A DNA stretch of 45,898 nucleotides from Bdellovibrionales bacterium. Lineage in GTDB: Bacteria; Bdellovibrionota; Bdellovibrionia; Bdellovibrionales; UBA1609. Where the stretch lies: positions 1-45,898 of the forward strand of contig JAIBAM010000022.1 of NCBI GenBank assembly GCA_019695175.1, in the 5' to 3' direction. The notes beneath the pieces were generated by a model. The model saw only the letters and a list, made by a program, of their open reading frames with translations. It made no database searches and was not told the DNA's origin. Positions 9,567 to 18,642 of the stretch are shown here, in pieces; within the stretch, counting starts at the first letter, position 1; every line of letters starts with the position of its first letter. The position numbers were made by a program, and so were the translations under genes.

Positions 9567-9647
9567 TCTTCATAACCAATGATTCAAATTGACTAAGTAA
9601 AAGACTTTTTCAGGTGAGGCTCAGATCTGGGTCTTGGTTTTAAGTGA

Positions 9648-10787
9648 CTAGGTGTTGGGTTGGTAAGTCGTTTTTAAAGCAGACTTCATTTGGTGCCTTT
9701 CATACGCCAATTGAATGAGGCGATCAAGAAGGTCGGGATAGGTCAGGCCGGCGACTTCCCACAGTTTGGGATACATACTGATTTTTGTAAATCCAGGCAG
9801 GGTGTTGATTTCATTTAAATAAATTTCATTTGAATTTTTGTCCAAGAAAAAATCCACCCGTGCCAAGCCCGAACATTGCAGTAGTTGGAATGCTTGCAGA
9901 GCGTAGTTTTTTATTTTAGTGATGATTTCAGGTTCCAAGTCCATCACTGGAACAATAAGTTTAGCGCCATTTTCATCCAAATATTTTGCCTCATAACTGT
10001 AAAACTCATGCTGGGGAACAATTTCACCCAAGGGGCTAGCTTGAGGATTGCTATTTCCTAATACGGAACACTCAATTTCTCGAGCCACAATCGCTTTTTC
10101 TACTAATACTTTGTAGTCATAGAGAAAAGAGTTAGATAATTTCTTTTGATATTCCGCTTTGTTTTTGATTTTGTGGACGCCAACAGAAGAACCAGAGTTC
10201 GCTGGCTTTATAAAGACAGGAAATCCAAAATCCTTTACCAAAAGATCTATCACTTGAATAGGATGGGAACTGAATTCATCGTGGTAAATAACTTTGGTGG
10301 GAACACAGGGGATTCCAGCTGACTTTAAAAGTTGTCGTGAAATGTCTTTGTCCATTCCTAGTGCTGAACCCAGGACACCTGAACCCACATAAGGCAAGTC
10401 GATTAATTCAAGTAGGCCTTGCATCGTGCCGTCTTCACCTTGTGTGCCATGGAGTACAGGAAATAAAACCTCAATGTTGTTGAGAGTGGCTTGTAGTGCA
10501 GGATTATTATTTTTTAAAAAAAAAGGTTGATTACTGGAGAAGGGGGCAACTCCAAGGGTGTTACTTTCATTTTCTAAAAAAATTTCCCTAGGACTATCCT
10601 TTAAAGATAAAATTTTATCTGACTGGGGTAATACCCATCTTCCCTTTTTATCTATGCCAATGAGTACAGCTTGATATTTATTTTTATCCAGAGAAGAGAA
10701 TACAGACAGAGCAGAAATTATACTGATTTCGTGTTCACCGGACTTTCCACCAAAAAGAATCGCAACTTTTTTTCGACTTGCATTCAT
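9648..10787 (-). CDS. ddl: D-alanine--D-alanine ligase
   Basis: 379 residues, the usual length. It makes D-Ala-D-Ala for peptidoglycan precursors in the cytoplasm with ATP. Seen: the N-terminal FGGKSGEHEISIISA loop, HGTQGEDGTMQGLLEL, the DKDISRQLLKSAGIP segment, FIKPANSGSSVGV for nucleotide binding, and the C-terminal ARVDFF...YLNEINTLPGFT with the metal-binding Glu/Asn. The order and spacing are those of the DdlA/DdlB ATP-grasp family. It lies 82 bases downstream of ppk1 on the same strand and converges with the SIS gene. Two ATGs sit close together; the first gives the family start (MNASRKKVAILFGGKSGEHE). Its SD is weak. Confidence 0.95.
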   Translation of the reverse strand: MNASRKKVAILFGGKSGEHEISIISALSVFSSLDKNKYQAVLIGIDKKGRWVLPQSDKILSLKDSPREIFLENESNTLGVAPFSSNQPFFLKNNNPALQATLNNIEVLFPVLHGTQGEDGTMQGLLELIDLPYVGSGVLGSALGMDKDISRQLLKSAGIPCVPTKVIYHDEFSSHPIQVIDLLVKDFGFPVFIKPANSGSSVGVHKIKNKAEYQKKLSNSFLYDYKVLVEKAIVAREIECSVLGNSNPQASPLGEIVPQHEFYSYEAKYLDENGAKLIVPVMDLEPEIITKIKNYALQAFQLLQCSGLARVDFFLDKNSNEIYLNEINTLPGFTKISMYPKLWEVAGLTYPDLLDRLIQLAYERHQMKSALKTTYQPNT

Positions 10788-10869
10788 TGATCTATACTTT
10801 CATAAAGTAAAAAAGAGAACAAGCCACCATGTGAAAAAAATAATGATCTGGAGTTCTTCGGAACAGGTT

Positions 10870-12987
10870 CTAAGTTTTTGCTCCTGGTCCCGTATCGGTC
10901 GTTTTAAATATTTGACTGCGAAACCGAGCTTTTTCCCCCAAAATATCCTGACTGCCAATTTCTTCCTCTACATTTTGTGGTTTTCTTTGAATATAGTTTC
11001 CCTCGGCTCCCATATCCCAAGCTAACCTTTGATCTTTTAACATGAGCTGAAGAGTTTCCCAGATTTTTTCTTTTCCTAGTCGATCTTCTACTGGGCAAAC
11101 GACCTCCAAACGTCCTAAGAGATTTCGATTCATCCAGTCCGCTGAACCAATGAAAAAACGACCTTCAATTTCATTATTTTGCCCATTTCTAAAATAATAA
11201 ATTCTGGAGTGTTCAAGGAACGGTCCAATGATTGAAATTAGACTGATGTTTTCAGAGAGATCCTTTACTTGGGGTCGCAAACAGGAAAAACCTCTGACGA
11301 TAAGTTGAATTTTTACACCCAGTTGCGAAGCACGATAAAGGGCTTCAATCAACGTACGATCCTCCAGATTATTAACTTTAATTATCATCCCAGAAGGTAA
11401 ACCCTGTTGTGCATTTTCAGCTTCTTTTGCGATCAAACTAAGCAAGGATTGTTTTAAGTTCACTGGGGCAATCAACAGGTGTTGGTAGTCTGTTTTAAGC
11501 GAACGTCCGGTTAAATAGTGAAACAGTTCTACCACCTCATTTGTGAGTTCATTTCTCGAAGTAAGCAGTCCCATGTCTGTATAAACTTTTGCAGTTTGAG
11601 GATGATAATTACCCGTTCCAATATGGACATAGCTACGGTACTCATCTTTTTCATGGCGCACGACAAGAGCAATTTTGGCATGGGTCTTAAGGCCTAGGAT
11701 CCCGTACACTACATGGATTCCTGCTCTTTCCATGGCATGGGCCCAATAAATATTTCTTTCCTCATCCATGCGAGCTTTGAGTTCGACAATGCAAACCACT
11801 TGTTTTCCCGATTCGGCAGCTCGTATAAGAGAATGAACAATGGGGCTTTGTTCACTGGTACGGTACAAAGTCATCTTTATGGCAAGGACTTGCGGATCCT
11901 GAGCCGCGGTTTGTATAAATCTTTCGACACTTGTGGTGAAACTGTCATAGGGGTGATGAACCAAAATATCATTGGCTTTAATAATATTGAAAATATTAAC
12001 GCTCTCATCGGCTAGGACGGGTAAGGTGATGGGATTCCAAGGTTTAAATTTAAGTGAGGCTATGTTCAGTCCACTGACTTCATTTAAATTTTTATATTCT
12101 AAAGGAAGGGGATAAACATAAACATCCTCTGGACCTAACTCTAGTTCGTCGGTGAGAAACTGAAGAAGCCACGGGTCAGCATCCGGCCCATACTCCAAGC
12201 GAACCACTTCAGCAAATCGACGTTGGCGAACTTCTTCTTCAATCAACTCCAATAAATCTTCAGCTCCTTCCTCGTCCTCTGCCGCATCGATATCTAAGTT
12301 TCGGGTCACTCTAAAAGCCATGACATTTTTAATAGTCATACGTGGAAATAATTCGCTCAGATGCTGTTGGATCAACTCGGAACAGCTGATAAATTTTTCT
12401 TCGCCGGGAGGAGTGTTGGGTATGCGTAACCAGACGGGGAAGATGTCCGGAATTTTAATGCGAGCAAAAAGTAAATCTTCATCTCCAGGATTTTGCAATG
12501 AAACAGCTAATGACATGGAGAGATTGGAAATTAGAGGAAAGGGGTGTCCCAAATCAACGGCCATTGGGGTTAGGACAGGAAAAATTTTGTCTCTAAAAAA
12601 ATGGTGGGCCCAACGTTGCTCATTTTCAGATAGTGAGTGCCAGTGGAGTAAGTGAATATTGTGCATTTTCAGTTGAGGCAATAGATCTCTTTGTAAGAGG
12701 TCACTCATTTCGTCATTTAAAATCAGAACATTTTTTCGAATGAGTCGGAGTTGGTCTTCTGGGTTTAAACCGTCTATGGAGGATGTGGGGACCTGGACAA
12801 AATACTGTCTTTGTAACCCACCCACTCTTTTCATAAAAAATTCATCAAAGTTAGTGTTGAAAATATTAAGAAACTTAATGCGTTCCAAGAGTGGAAGTCG
12901 GTGATCCTTGGCTTGAAAAAGTACTCGGTGATTAAACTTCAACCATCCCAATTCACGATTTAAAAAGTGTTGCCCTTCCTCACTCAC
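10870..12987 (-). CDS. ppk1: Polyphosphate kinase 1
   Basis: 705 residues, full length. It reversibly builds inorganic polyphosphate from ATP. Seen: the N-terminal domain start FLNRELGWLKFNHRVL, FNTNFDEFFMKRVGGL, LTPMAVDLGHPFP, the phospholipase-D-like catalytic histidine in LKTHAKIALV (His436), IGTGNYHP, and the second catalytic segment GRFFIGSADWMNRNL. The start is GTG at 12987, preceded by a strong GGGGGG SD about six bases away. It is the first gene of a probable ppk1-ddl unit. The last residues are hydrophilic and may be disordered. Confidence 0.96.
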   Translation of the reverse strand: MSEEGQHFLNRELGWLKFNHRVLFQAKDHRLPLLERIKFLNIFNTNFDEFFMKRVGGLQRQYFVQVPTSSIDGLNPEDQLRLIRKNVLILNDEMSDLLQRDLLPQLKMHNIHLLHWHSLSENEQRWAHHFFRDKIFPVLTPMAVDLGHPFPLISNLSMSLAVSLQNPGDEDLLFARIKIPDIFPVWLRIPNTPPGEEKFISCSELIQQHLSELFPRMTIKNVMAFRVTRNLDIDAAEDEEGAEDLLELIEEEVRQRRFAEVVRLEYGPDADPWLLQFLTDELELGPEDVYVYPLPLEYKNLNEVSGLNIASLKFKPWNPITLPVLADESVNIFNIIKANDILVHHPYDSFTTSVERFIQTAAQDPQVLAIKMTLYRTSEQSPIVHSLIRAAESGKQVVCIVELKARMDEERNIYWAHAMERAGIHVVYGILGLKTHAKIALVVRHEKDEYRSYVHIGTGNYHPQTAKVYTDMGLLTSRNELTNEVVELFHYLTGRSLKTDYQHLLIAPVNLKQSLLSLIAKEAENAQQGLPSGMIIKVNNLEDRTLIEALYRASQLGVKIQLIVRGFSCLRPQVKDLSENISLISIIGPFLEHSRIYYFRNGQNNEIEGRFFIGSADWMNRNLLGRLEVVCPVEDRLGKEKIWETLQLMLKDQRLAWDMGAEGNYIQRKPQNVEEEIGSQDILGEKARFRSQIFKTTDTGPGAKT

Positions 12988-13422
12988 GTTATCCCCCCGA
13001 AACGACAGTCCAAAAACCCAAGACGTAACCGCCGCTTAGTGGCAGCTTTACTGACTCAGCCCTAGGACAGGATACTCTAGCATAGTTGGGTATTTAATAA
13101 AACCTGAAGTTCCTTATACCATTGATGAAATTAAATAATGGATAGGACTCCTGAGCCTGTTTGGAGCTAGCACTGTTCACTGTTCGCAGCTAGCATCGGC
13201 TCATTATAGATATGTAGATGCAATAGTTCTAAAAAGTTTTTGGAAAGCACTTAAATCATCTTTTTTAAAAAAAAATTAAAAGAAATTATTTCAAATTTAC
13301 AATGAATTATTTAGGCCTGGTCAGAACGCTTTTGATTCTGTTAAGAGCGGGGGAATAATTGATACAGCCTTCTCGAATAGATTTTAAGAGGACAGAGGAA
13401 AAAATCAAAAGGAGTGAAAAAA
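12988..13422. other. Long intergenic region between ppk1 and the 13423 gene
   Basis: 435 bases of AT-rich sequence between divergent genes. It must hold the ppk1 promoter and the promoter of the plus-strand gene. I see the first copy of the flanking repeat described at 13160-13202, and an A/T-rich tract around 13260-13300. No ORF with a convincing RBS, no tRNA and no obvious riboswitch was found. Confidence 0.5.
13160..13202 (+). repeat. Flanking repeat, copy 1
   Basis: TTTGGAGCT (13160-13168) and GCATCGGCTC (13193-13202) recur in the same order at 14042-14072, on the other side of the gene at 13423-14034. The arms are separated by 24 nt here and 12 nt there. GAGC and GCTC can pair to form a short hairpin in each copy. 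Confidence 0.4.
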
Positions 13423-14034
13423 ATGGAGAAAAAAAATTATTTTAAATTTTTATTGAATAACCAGAGAGGGTTGGTTCTGCTGAGCACGCTTACTCTACAA
13501 ACCATTTTAGGGATTGTTGCCCTAATGACAGGTCTTGGAATTCATTTACAACAAGGCGATCAAATTAATGAGAAATTAAAATTCATCAATTCTGATTCTT
13601 TGATTCGGATCATAAATTTCTGCTCCAAACATCTGTCTAATTATAATTCTGAAAGCTGTGAAGGCGTGTTGAGTGACAATCCAGACTTGACTAAAGGGCT
13701 TCAGGAATTTTACTTCAAAATTTTAGAGGCTCCCGAGGTAAACTCCCAACTGATATTGACCCAAGTCGTTATAAAAAAAGAGGCTTCTTCAGGAGAAGCT
13801 GGAGAAGTAAAGCTCAGTTTGTACGAACTTATGGGGAACTGGAGATATGGAAATGTGGCGGCTCGACGTGCAAGTTATGAAAATTTGAATGGAATGACAT
13901 TGAATCAATTGCTTGGTTCACCTGTCTCGAAGGACCCAAAAAAGCGCGCCTCTGACTTGGAGAAACTAAACTATGGCGCTCTGGCGGATCTGGCTTACCG
14001 TACAATGATTTTTAATAAATATGGTCCTCAGTAG
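13423..14034 (+). CDS. Orphan PilX-like single-pass membrane protein
   Basis: 203 residues from the ATG at 13423. The GTG at 13414 overlaps the AAAGGAG SD itself, so the ATG eight bases after the SD is the better start. The N terminus FLLNNQRGLVLLSTLTLQTILGIVALMTGLG resembles PilX-type minor pilins: a basic segment with RG, then one hydrophobic helix, then an amphipathic helix. The same layout is seen in the 899-residue protein at 374. The rest is hydrophilic with two cysteines. There is no canonical prepilin cleavage motif with Glu5. Monocistronic in appearance. A pilus minor subunit is possible; a plain membrane-anchored periplasmic protein is the alternative. Confidence 0.6.
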   Translation: MEKKNYFKFLLNNQRGLVLLSTLTLQTILGIVALMTGLGIHLQQGDQINEKLKFINSDSLIRIINFCSKHLSNYNSESCEGVLSDNPDLTKGLQEFYFKILEAPEVNSQLILTQVVIKKEASSGEAGEVKLSLYELMGNWRYGNVAARRASYENLNGMTLNQLLGSPVSKDPKKRASDLEKLNYGALADLAYRTMIFNKYGPQ

Positions 14035-14041
14035 GAGTCAA

Positions 14042-14072
14042 TTTGGAGCTGTTGCTTCAGTCGCATCGGCTC
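14042..14072 (+). repeat. Flanking repeat, copy 2
   Basis: TTTGGAGCT (14042-14050) and GCATCGGCTC (14063-14072) are shared with 13160-13202. It starts eight bases after the end of the small membrane-protein gene and may act as an RNA hairpin at its 3' end. Confidence 0.4.
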
Positions 14073-14182
14073 TCATAAACTACTGTGCTGGCACTCAGAA
14101 ATAAGAAAAATTGAACCATAAGAAAAAATAAGAAGTACAGAGCTTGTTTTTCGTACCCAATGAAAGTGTTAGATGGTGGATT

Positions 14183-16429
14183 CTAGAAGTTGTAACCCAC
14201 GCCAATGGTCCCATAAGCGACCGCCAAACCAACGGATTTGTTTTTTGTTAAGTCATCGAATTGAAACAACTTAAAACCAAATCCACCTTCGCCAAAAAAC
14301 TGAGGGGTCCACATGACTTTACCATGAAAATTGATCGCTGAGTTGATTCCAAGTCTGGTATGTGAAGAGCCGGGCATGAAATAAAAAATACTCTCCACGT
14401 CCACCCACTTAGGATATCTCATAAATGGAACAATGTTAAAGATTTGATCAAAGAACTTTGGTAAAGAACGAGCCCAAAAAACACCCGCACCTCCCATAGA
14501 GGCTTGATATTTTTCGATAGTTACAGTTTGGTAATTAGCCATAATTCCTAAGGTAGGGTCTCGACCCCATATCCCTGGAGAAAGTCGATATTTTAAATCA
14601 TAAGTATTTACATCTAGATTTATAATCGATTGTCCATTCGCGCCACCGCCAAATCCTGCAATAGCTTTAAAGTATTTTCCGCTGACACCCCATCTTTGCA
14701 GACTGAGCCATTCATTGTTCCAACCTAAGATTTTTTCAAACCACCATTGGCCTGAAATTTCCCCCAGAACGACAACTTCTAAATTATTGGTTAGAACACC
14801 TGTGGTTCGCAAACTGAGATCCCTTGGGAATCCACGGTAAATTTCATGGAAAGCATAGAGTTTTTGTTTTCCATCAAAGACTTCTAATCGAGCGGAATTC
14901 ATGGCCCCTGGTTTTTGAGCGAGGAAATCCCATGTAAAAGTTCTTGGTGAGATGTTATGGGCGACTTGTTGCGAGGACGATATGGTAACCGCCTCTGTTA
15001 TTTCCCCTTTGAGTCTGACGGTGCGAGAGTAAGTGGCTTTGGGAGATTTTAAAAGAATTCTGGGGCGAATGGTTTTTCGAGGAAGTTTGGCGTAGACAAA
15101 AGGTTGTTTAAATGGGGCTCCACCATTCCCTCTTAGGAAAAGGTTACCACCGACGGGAATAATGGCTTTCCAAAATTGCCGAAAATCACCGATTGTTGGT
15201 GCAAAATTGAGGAAATCCAATGGATCGCTGGCGATACGTTCAATGGGTGAAATGGGTCCAAGTGGTGGTAAATCGTAACCAATGATCTCAATCTCATTGG
15301 ATTTTTCATTAAGTACCATGTCAACAATATTTATTTTTTTTGGTCTTGAAACAAACTCAAAATAAGAGCCGTTTCCCATCATGGCGGAAAATTTTATGGA
15401 TTTATTTTCGTCTACGAATAGTGCCGATCCTTTTCGTGTCACTGTTCGATCATTTACAGTGACTTTAGGTTGCACGATTTTGTTTTCAGTCAGGGCCCAA
15501 AATCTGCCTCCTTTACGAATAAAATGGTAACGTTTGGAGCATAAAGCAATTCGACCCTCGATTGATTCTTTTGAAATACAAAAGCGAAAGGGTTCTTTGA
15601 TTTTCCAGAAAGGGATATAAAATATATCTTTTCCAAAAAAACCAAATGAGCTTAAGTTATGCCCTGTTATATTCAGTCTGTGCTTGTGATGATTATTTTT
15701 TCTGGGGTTTGAAACCATAGCAGTTTTTTGTTTTGAATTTACAAAGGCGTGCCATTGGGAAATTTTATTTTCTGTTACATTGTGGCGCCATAGAACCGTT
15801 CCGTGATCGTTGAGAAATTCAATATTGCCCTCAGGAATTAAATCCAAAGGCCATTGAAAACTGAGCATATACATATTGGCAAATTTTTTTTTCAAATCTA
15901 AAGCAAATTCAAAATCAAAAAATTCACCATTCTCCCGTGACATTCTTAACGAAATCCCCGCTGCTGTTACAGAAAGAGGACCAATCCTTAAAATCAGTGG
16001 ATCGGTGAGGTCGTATTCAATTTCTTGATGGGCATAATTAATTCCATTTTTTTCTGGGTCAAAAAATAAAGGGATGTAAAGTGGGTTGTCCTTATCCATC
16101 AGTATTTTTTTTTGTGATTCTACTTTCTGTTCTTGAAGGATTTTGGGTTTTTCCATAAAGAGCTCTGGTAAAAAAACGACGGGTTCATCCTTTTCAATTA
16201 AACTGCTGAGCTCTTCTGGAATCTTTGTTTTTGACTCTTGTTTTACTTCAGGTTCGTCCACTTTTTCAGGTTCGTCCCAGAATTTTAAATTCTTTTGTTC
16301 AAGACTATCGCTTTGGTGAACGGAATCTTTCACTTCTAGAGCTTTTAAATTCATACCGTAGATGAGAACATAAATGAACCCTAGAAGCCCTAGATAAAAG
16401 CAAATCTCTTTAATGGTACTTCGCAACAT
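14183..16429 (-). CDS. Large membrane-anchored protein with outer-membrane-like C terminus
   Basis: 748 residues, family not recognised. Residues about 9-30 form a hydrophobic helix (ICFYLGLLGFIYVLIYGMNL) that could be an uncleaved signal or inner-membrane anchor. A charged Glu/Lys/Pro-rich stretch follows (about 30-115), as in proteins spanning the periplasm. The middle is beta-rich. The last about 200 residues alternate aromatic and polar residues with many Gly, and the protein ends in GTIGVGYNF, a terminal Phe as recognised by BAM in outer-membrane barrels. It thus looks like an inner-membrane-tethered or signal-anchored envelope protein with a C-terminal barrel. The SD is weak. Localisation is inferred. 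Confidence 0.65.
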   Translation of the reverse strand: MLRSTIKEICFYLGLLGFIYVLIYGMNLKALEVKDSVHQSDSLEQKNLKFWDEPEKVDEPEVKQESKTKIPEELSSLIEKDEPVVFLPELFMEKPKILQEQKVESQKKILMDKDNPLYIPLFFDPEKNGINYAHQEIEYDLTDPLILRIGPLSVTAAGISLRMSRENGEFFDFEFALDLKKKFANMYMLSFQWPLDLIPEGNIEFLNDHGTVLWRHNVTENKISQWHAFVNSKQKTAMVSNPRKNNHHKHRLNITGHNLSSFGFFGKDIFYIPFWKIKEPFRFCISKESIEGRIALCSKRYHFIRKGGRFWALTENKIVQPKVTVNDRTVTRKGSALFVDENKSIKFSAMMGNGSYFEFVSRPKKINIVDMVLNEKSNEIEIIGYDLPPLGPISPIERIASDPLDFLNFAPTIGDFRQFWKAIIPVGGNLFLRGNGGAPFKQPFVYAKLPRKTIRPRILLKSPKATYSRTVRLKGEITEAVTISSSQQVAHNISPRTFTWDFLAQKPGAMNSARLEVFDGKQKLYAFHEIYRGFPRDLSLRTTGVLTNNLEVVVLGEISGQWWFEKILGWNNEWLSLQRWGVSGKYFKAIAGFGGGANGQSIINLDVNTYDLKYRLSPGIWGRDPTLGIMANYQTVTIEKYQASMGGAGVFWARSLPKFFDQIFNIVPFMRYPKWVDVESIFYFMPGSSHTRLGINSAINFHGKVMWTPQFFGEGGFGFKLFQFDDLTKNKSVGLAVAYGTIGVGYNF

Positions 16430-16562
16430 AGTTTATTTTTAAATAAGTCAGAAAAGATAGCAATAGGACTTGGTCGTGTCTTTTGAACCTATTTAGGAAT
16501 CCTGTGTTAGCTGCAATTTATCAAATAACATGGATTTAAGTAGAGTTTGAAAAATTGCTGAC

Positions 16563-16612
16563 GAAATTTCCCTTTAGTCCTTCCCTGCGATTCGTCTAGG
16601 GAATTAAATTTC
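16563..16612 (+). promoter_or_regulatory. Imperfect inverted repeat in the 5' leader of the GAF-like gene
   Basis: GAAATTTCCCT (16563-16573) can pair with AGGGAA plus ATTTC (16598-16612) with a four-base bulge. It lies 40-90 nt upstream of the 16652 start, in a 222-bp divergent intergenic region. It could be an operator or leader hairpin; the evidence is only the dyad. Confidence 0.3.
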
Positions 16613-16651
16613 GATATAGAAATTGCGATAACCAACCGAAAAATCTAAAGA

Positions 16652-18061
16652 ATGAGAACTTTAAAACCTTGGGTGCAGGCACTTTATATTGAGCCCAGTA
16701 CCTTTCACAAATGGGCTCTAGAAGCCCCCAAACAAGAGTCTATCACTTTTTGGTGTTTAGATCGTGGACTTATCAGGTCCCATGATTATTTTTCTTGGGC
16801 CATGGATTTTTTTGGTTTGCCAATGCTTCGATCTGAATACTTTGCTCAAGCTTATAACTTTTCATTCTGGCAACAAATAAAATCAGTAGCGAACTGGAGT
16901 GTAGCTATGATTCCATTGAGTCAGTGGGATGGGGTGGTGTTTATAGCCACTGTGGAGCCTCCTGAAGAATCCCACTGGAGCTTTCCAGTGCAATATGTGT
17001 TGGCCACTTCGGGTGATTTAAAAAAATTATGGCAATTACTGAACAGTCAGGATCAGAACCAGAACCAGAACCAGAACCAGGATCAAAACCAGAACCAAGT
17101 GTCGGTTTCCATGGGAAGGGAGTCTGTTTTAGAGCGACCTGTTGTTGTTTCTCAACCTCCTCCGGTAATAAGCTCTGAAGTGACCATAAAGCTCCCTCCA
17201 CCCGTGACTATGACTCAAAGCCGAGTCAACTCAAATACTGTAAATGAACCGGACTCAATAGAATCAGTAACATCAATGGCAGAGGCCCCCTTCACGCTCA
17301 ATATTCCCAGTTTGAATAAAAATAATCCAATAAGAGCCAGTGAGCCGATAAAGAAATCGGAGTCACCCAATCCACCCACACCCCAACCGCCTGGAGATTC
17401 TGTAGAGTTTAAACTTTCAGTTCCTTCACAGCTTAAAAAGACCCCTTCGCCTGAAGGGCTCAGTACGCTTGTTGAATCGCCCGTCCCTGCGCCCGTTAAT
17501 GTAAATTCATCTCTTAATGTAAGTGTCAATGAACCCTCTGTGGTTTCTGGTGATGGTCCCATTGATTCTGACCGATTGGCTCCTTCGTCCTTTGAACTTG
17601 CAAAAAATGAAAATGAAGTTATTGCTTGGTGCTTTCAGCAGCTGAAACTATATTTTAGGTATTCATGGTATTTGTTTAAAAAGGAAAATACACTTTTGCC
17701 CTATAAATGGGAAATTTCTGCACAGTTAGCCACGACTATTTCTCCTGTGGATTTAGAAAATCCCAGTTTGTTTCGTATTGTGGCTCGCACTAAAATGCCC
17801 TACCACGGACACGTTGTGGAAAGCCCCAGCAACGTTCAATTTTTTAAGCAGTGGGGGCTTAATACCATTCCTCCCCATGTGACTGCTGTACCACTTTTAG
17901 TGGATCAACATTTGGTGGGGCTCCTGGTTTGTGCTGGAGAAAAACCGGCAAATATGGATCAAGTCTTAAAATTTGTGGAAAAAATCTCCAGCAAAATTTT
18001 AGCAAAAAATGGTCAAAATGCGTTTACTCCCTCCAAGTCTACTTCCTCTCGTGCCGCTTGA
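16652..18061 (+). CDS. GAF-like domain protein with Q/N repeat and Pro-rich linker
   Basis: 469 residues. Residues 1-130 form a Trp-rich folded domain. A DQNQNQNQNQ repeat occupies about 133-150, followed by a Pro/Ser/Asn-rich, probably disordered linker to about residue 310. The C-terminal about 140 residues include a segment (HVTAVPLLVDQHLVGLLVCAGEKP) that reads like the beta-hairpin core of a GAF domain. No signal peptide or membrane helix is seen, so it is probably cytoplasmic. GAF-like folds sense small molecules or mediate dimerisation, but no ligand can be inferred. It is divergent from the envelope-protein gene and converges with the MerC-family gene 33 bases away. Confidence 0.6.
   Translation: MRTLKPWVQALYIEPSTFHKWALEAPKQESITFWCLDRGLIRSHDYFSWAMDFFGLPMLRSEYFAQAYNFSFWQQIKSVANWSVAMIPLSQWDGVVFIATVEPPEESHWSFPVQYVLATSGDLKKLWQLLNSQDQNQNQNQNQDQNQNQVSVSMGRESVLERPVVVSQPPPVISSEVTIKLPPPVTMTQSRVNSNTVNEPDSIESVTSMAEAPFTLNIPSLNKNNPIRASEPIKKSESPNPPTPQPPGDSVEFKLSVPSQLKKTPSPEGLSTLVESPVPAPVNVNSSLNVSVNEPSVVSGDGPIDSDRLAPSSFELAKNENEVIAWCFQQLKLYFRYSWYLFKKENTLLPYKWEISAQLATTISPVDLENPSLFRIVARTKMPYHGHVVESPSNVQFFKQWGLNTIPPHVTAVPLLVDQHLVGLLVCAGEKPANMDQVLKFVEKISSKILAKNGQNAFTPSKSTSSRAA
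17048..17098 (+). repeat. Hexanucleotide CAGAAC-type microsatellite
   Basis: A run of CAGAAC/CAGGAT/CAAAAC hexamers encodes alternating Gln-Asn/Asp. The six-base unit means slippage would lengthen or shorten the linker without a frameshift. Confidence 0.85.
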
Positions 18062-18094
18062 TCCTTGAGTGGTTTAAATTTGATTTTTATGCCC

Positions 18095-18583
18095 TTAATG
18101 TGGATGGGAACAAGAAGCTTGTTTAAGGCCGCCTAGCTTCCAGTTGATGCCATGGGCAATTATAAGTAGAACGCTGCCAAAAAGGGTTAGGTAGAGGTTG
18201 GCGCTTTCCGCGTGTGCAGTTAAAATAACACCCAAAAGCAAAAATAGAATTCCAGTGCTTCCGATAAAAAGCGGTCCTTTTGAATGGTGAGTTTTATACC
18301 CTTGTAAAAAAGCACTCAAGCCGATGGGTACAATTAAAACAGCCATGAACCAGTGGAAGTAATTGTGGGAATGATTTCCACCCATCATAGCGTGGCTTAA
18401 AGGGATTGTGCTGGCAAAAAATGGAATTAAGAGACAGTGTGCAACACAAAGACCCGAAAGAAACGCTCCAACTCCATCAATGGGTGGGGTGGGTCTAGCA
18501 GACTTCAGGCAAGGTGTACTATTTTTTGTCTCTGGATCATTTGATAAGTTATTTTCCAGAGATTCATTTTTTAAAAACAACAT
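18095..18583 (-). CDS. MerC-domain membrane protein
   Basis: 162 residues. After a polar 35-residue N terminus, the segment GVGAFLSGLCVAHCLLIPFF carries the MerC-like Cys...Cys pair at the edge of the first membrane helix. Three further helices follow (about 78-95, 104-122, 128-146). The end is SCSHPH. A GGNHSHNYFHW loop adds further metal-binding histidines. MerC proteins move Hg(II) or, in many genomes without mercury resistance, are linked to zinc/metal homeostasis. No merR, merA, merT or merP is nearby, so a general metal-uptake role is at least as likely. A CRP/FNR-like palindrome lies 44 bases upstream of the ATG. Confidence 0.8.
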   Translation of the reverse strand: MLFLKNESLENNLSNDPETKNSTPCLKSARPTPPIDGVGAFLSGLCVAHCLLIPFFASTIPLSHAMMGGNHSHNYFHWFMAVLIVPIGLSAFLQGYKTHHSKGPLFIGSTGILFLLLGVILTAHAESANLYLTLFGSVLLIIAHGINWKLGGLKQASCSHPH

Positions 18584-18626
18584 TTTTCCTACCTATGCAG
18601 ACCCTCAATAAACCTAATCCTATTGG

Positions 18627-18642
18627 GGTGATCTACATCACA
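18627..18642. promoter_or_regulatory. CRP/FNR-family operator-like palindrome
   Basis: GGTGA-TCTACA-TCACA matches the CRP consensus TGTGA-N6-TCACA in nine of ten half-site positions. It also forms a GTGAT-N4-ATCAC dyad. It is placed 44-59 bases upstream of the MerC-family start, a sensible promoter position. The match is seen directly; binding by a CRP/FNR-type regulator is inference. Confidence 0.5.

Noticed and set aside
10853-10864. UUCG-type hairpin GTTC-TTCG-GAAC at the start of the ppk1/ddl gap
   Set aside because: On the coding (minus) strand the loop reads CGAA-like and the stem is only four pairs, so it is not a convincing terminator.
18095-18583. Mercury-resistance operon
   Set aside because: Only a MerC-like protein is present; no merR, merA, merT or merP nearby.
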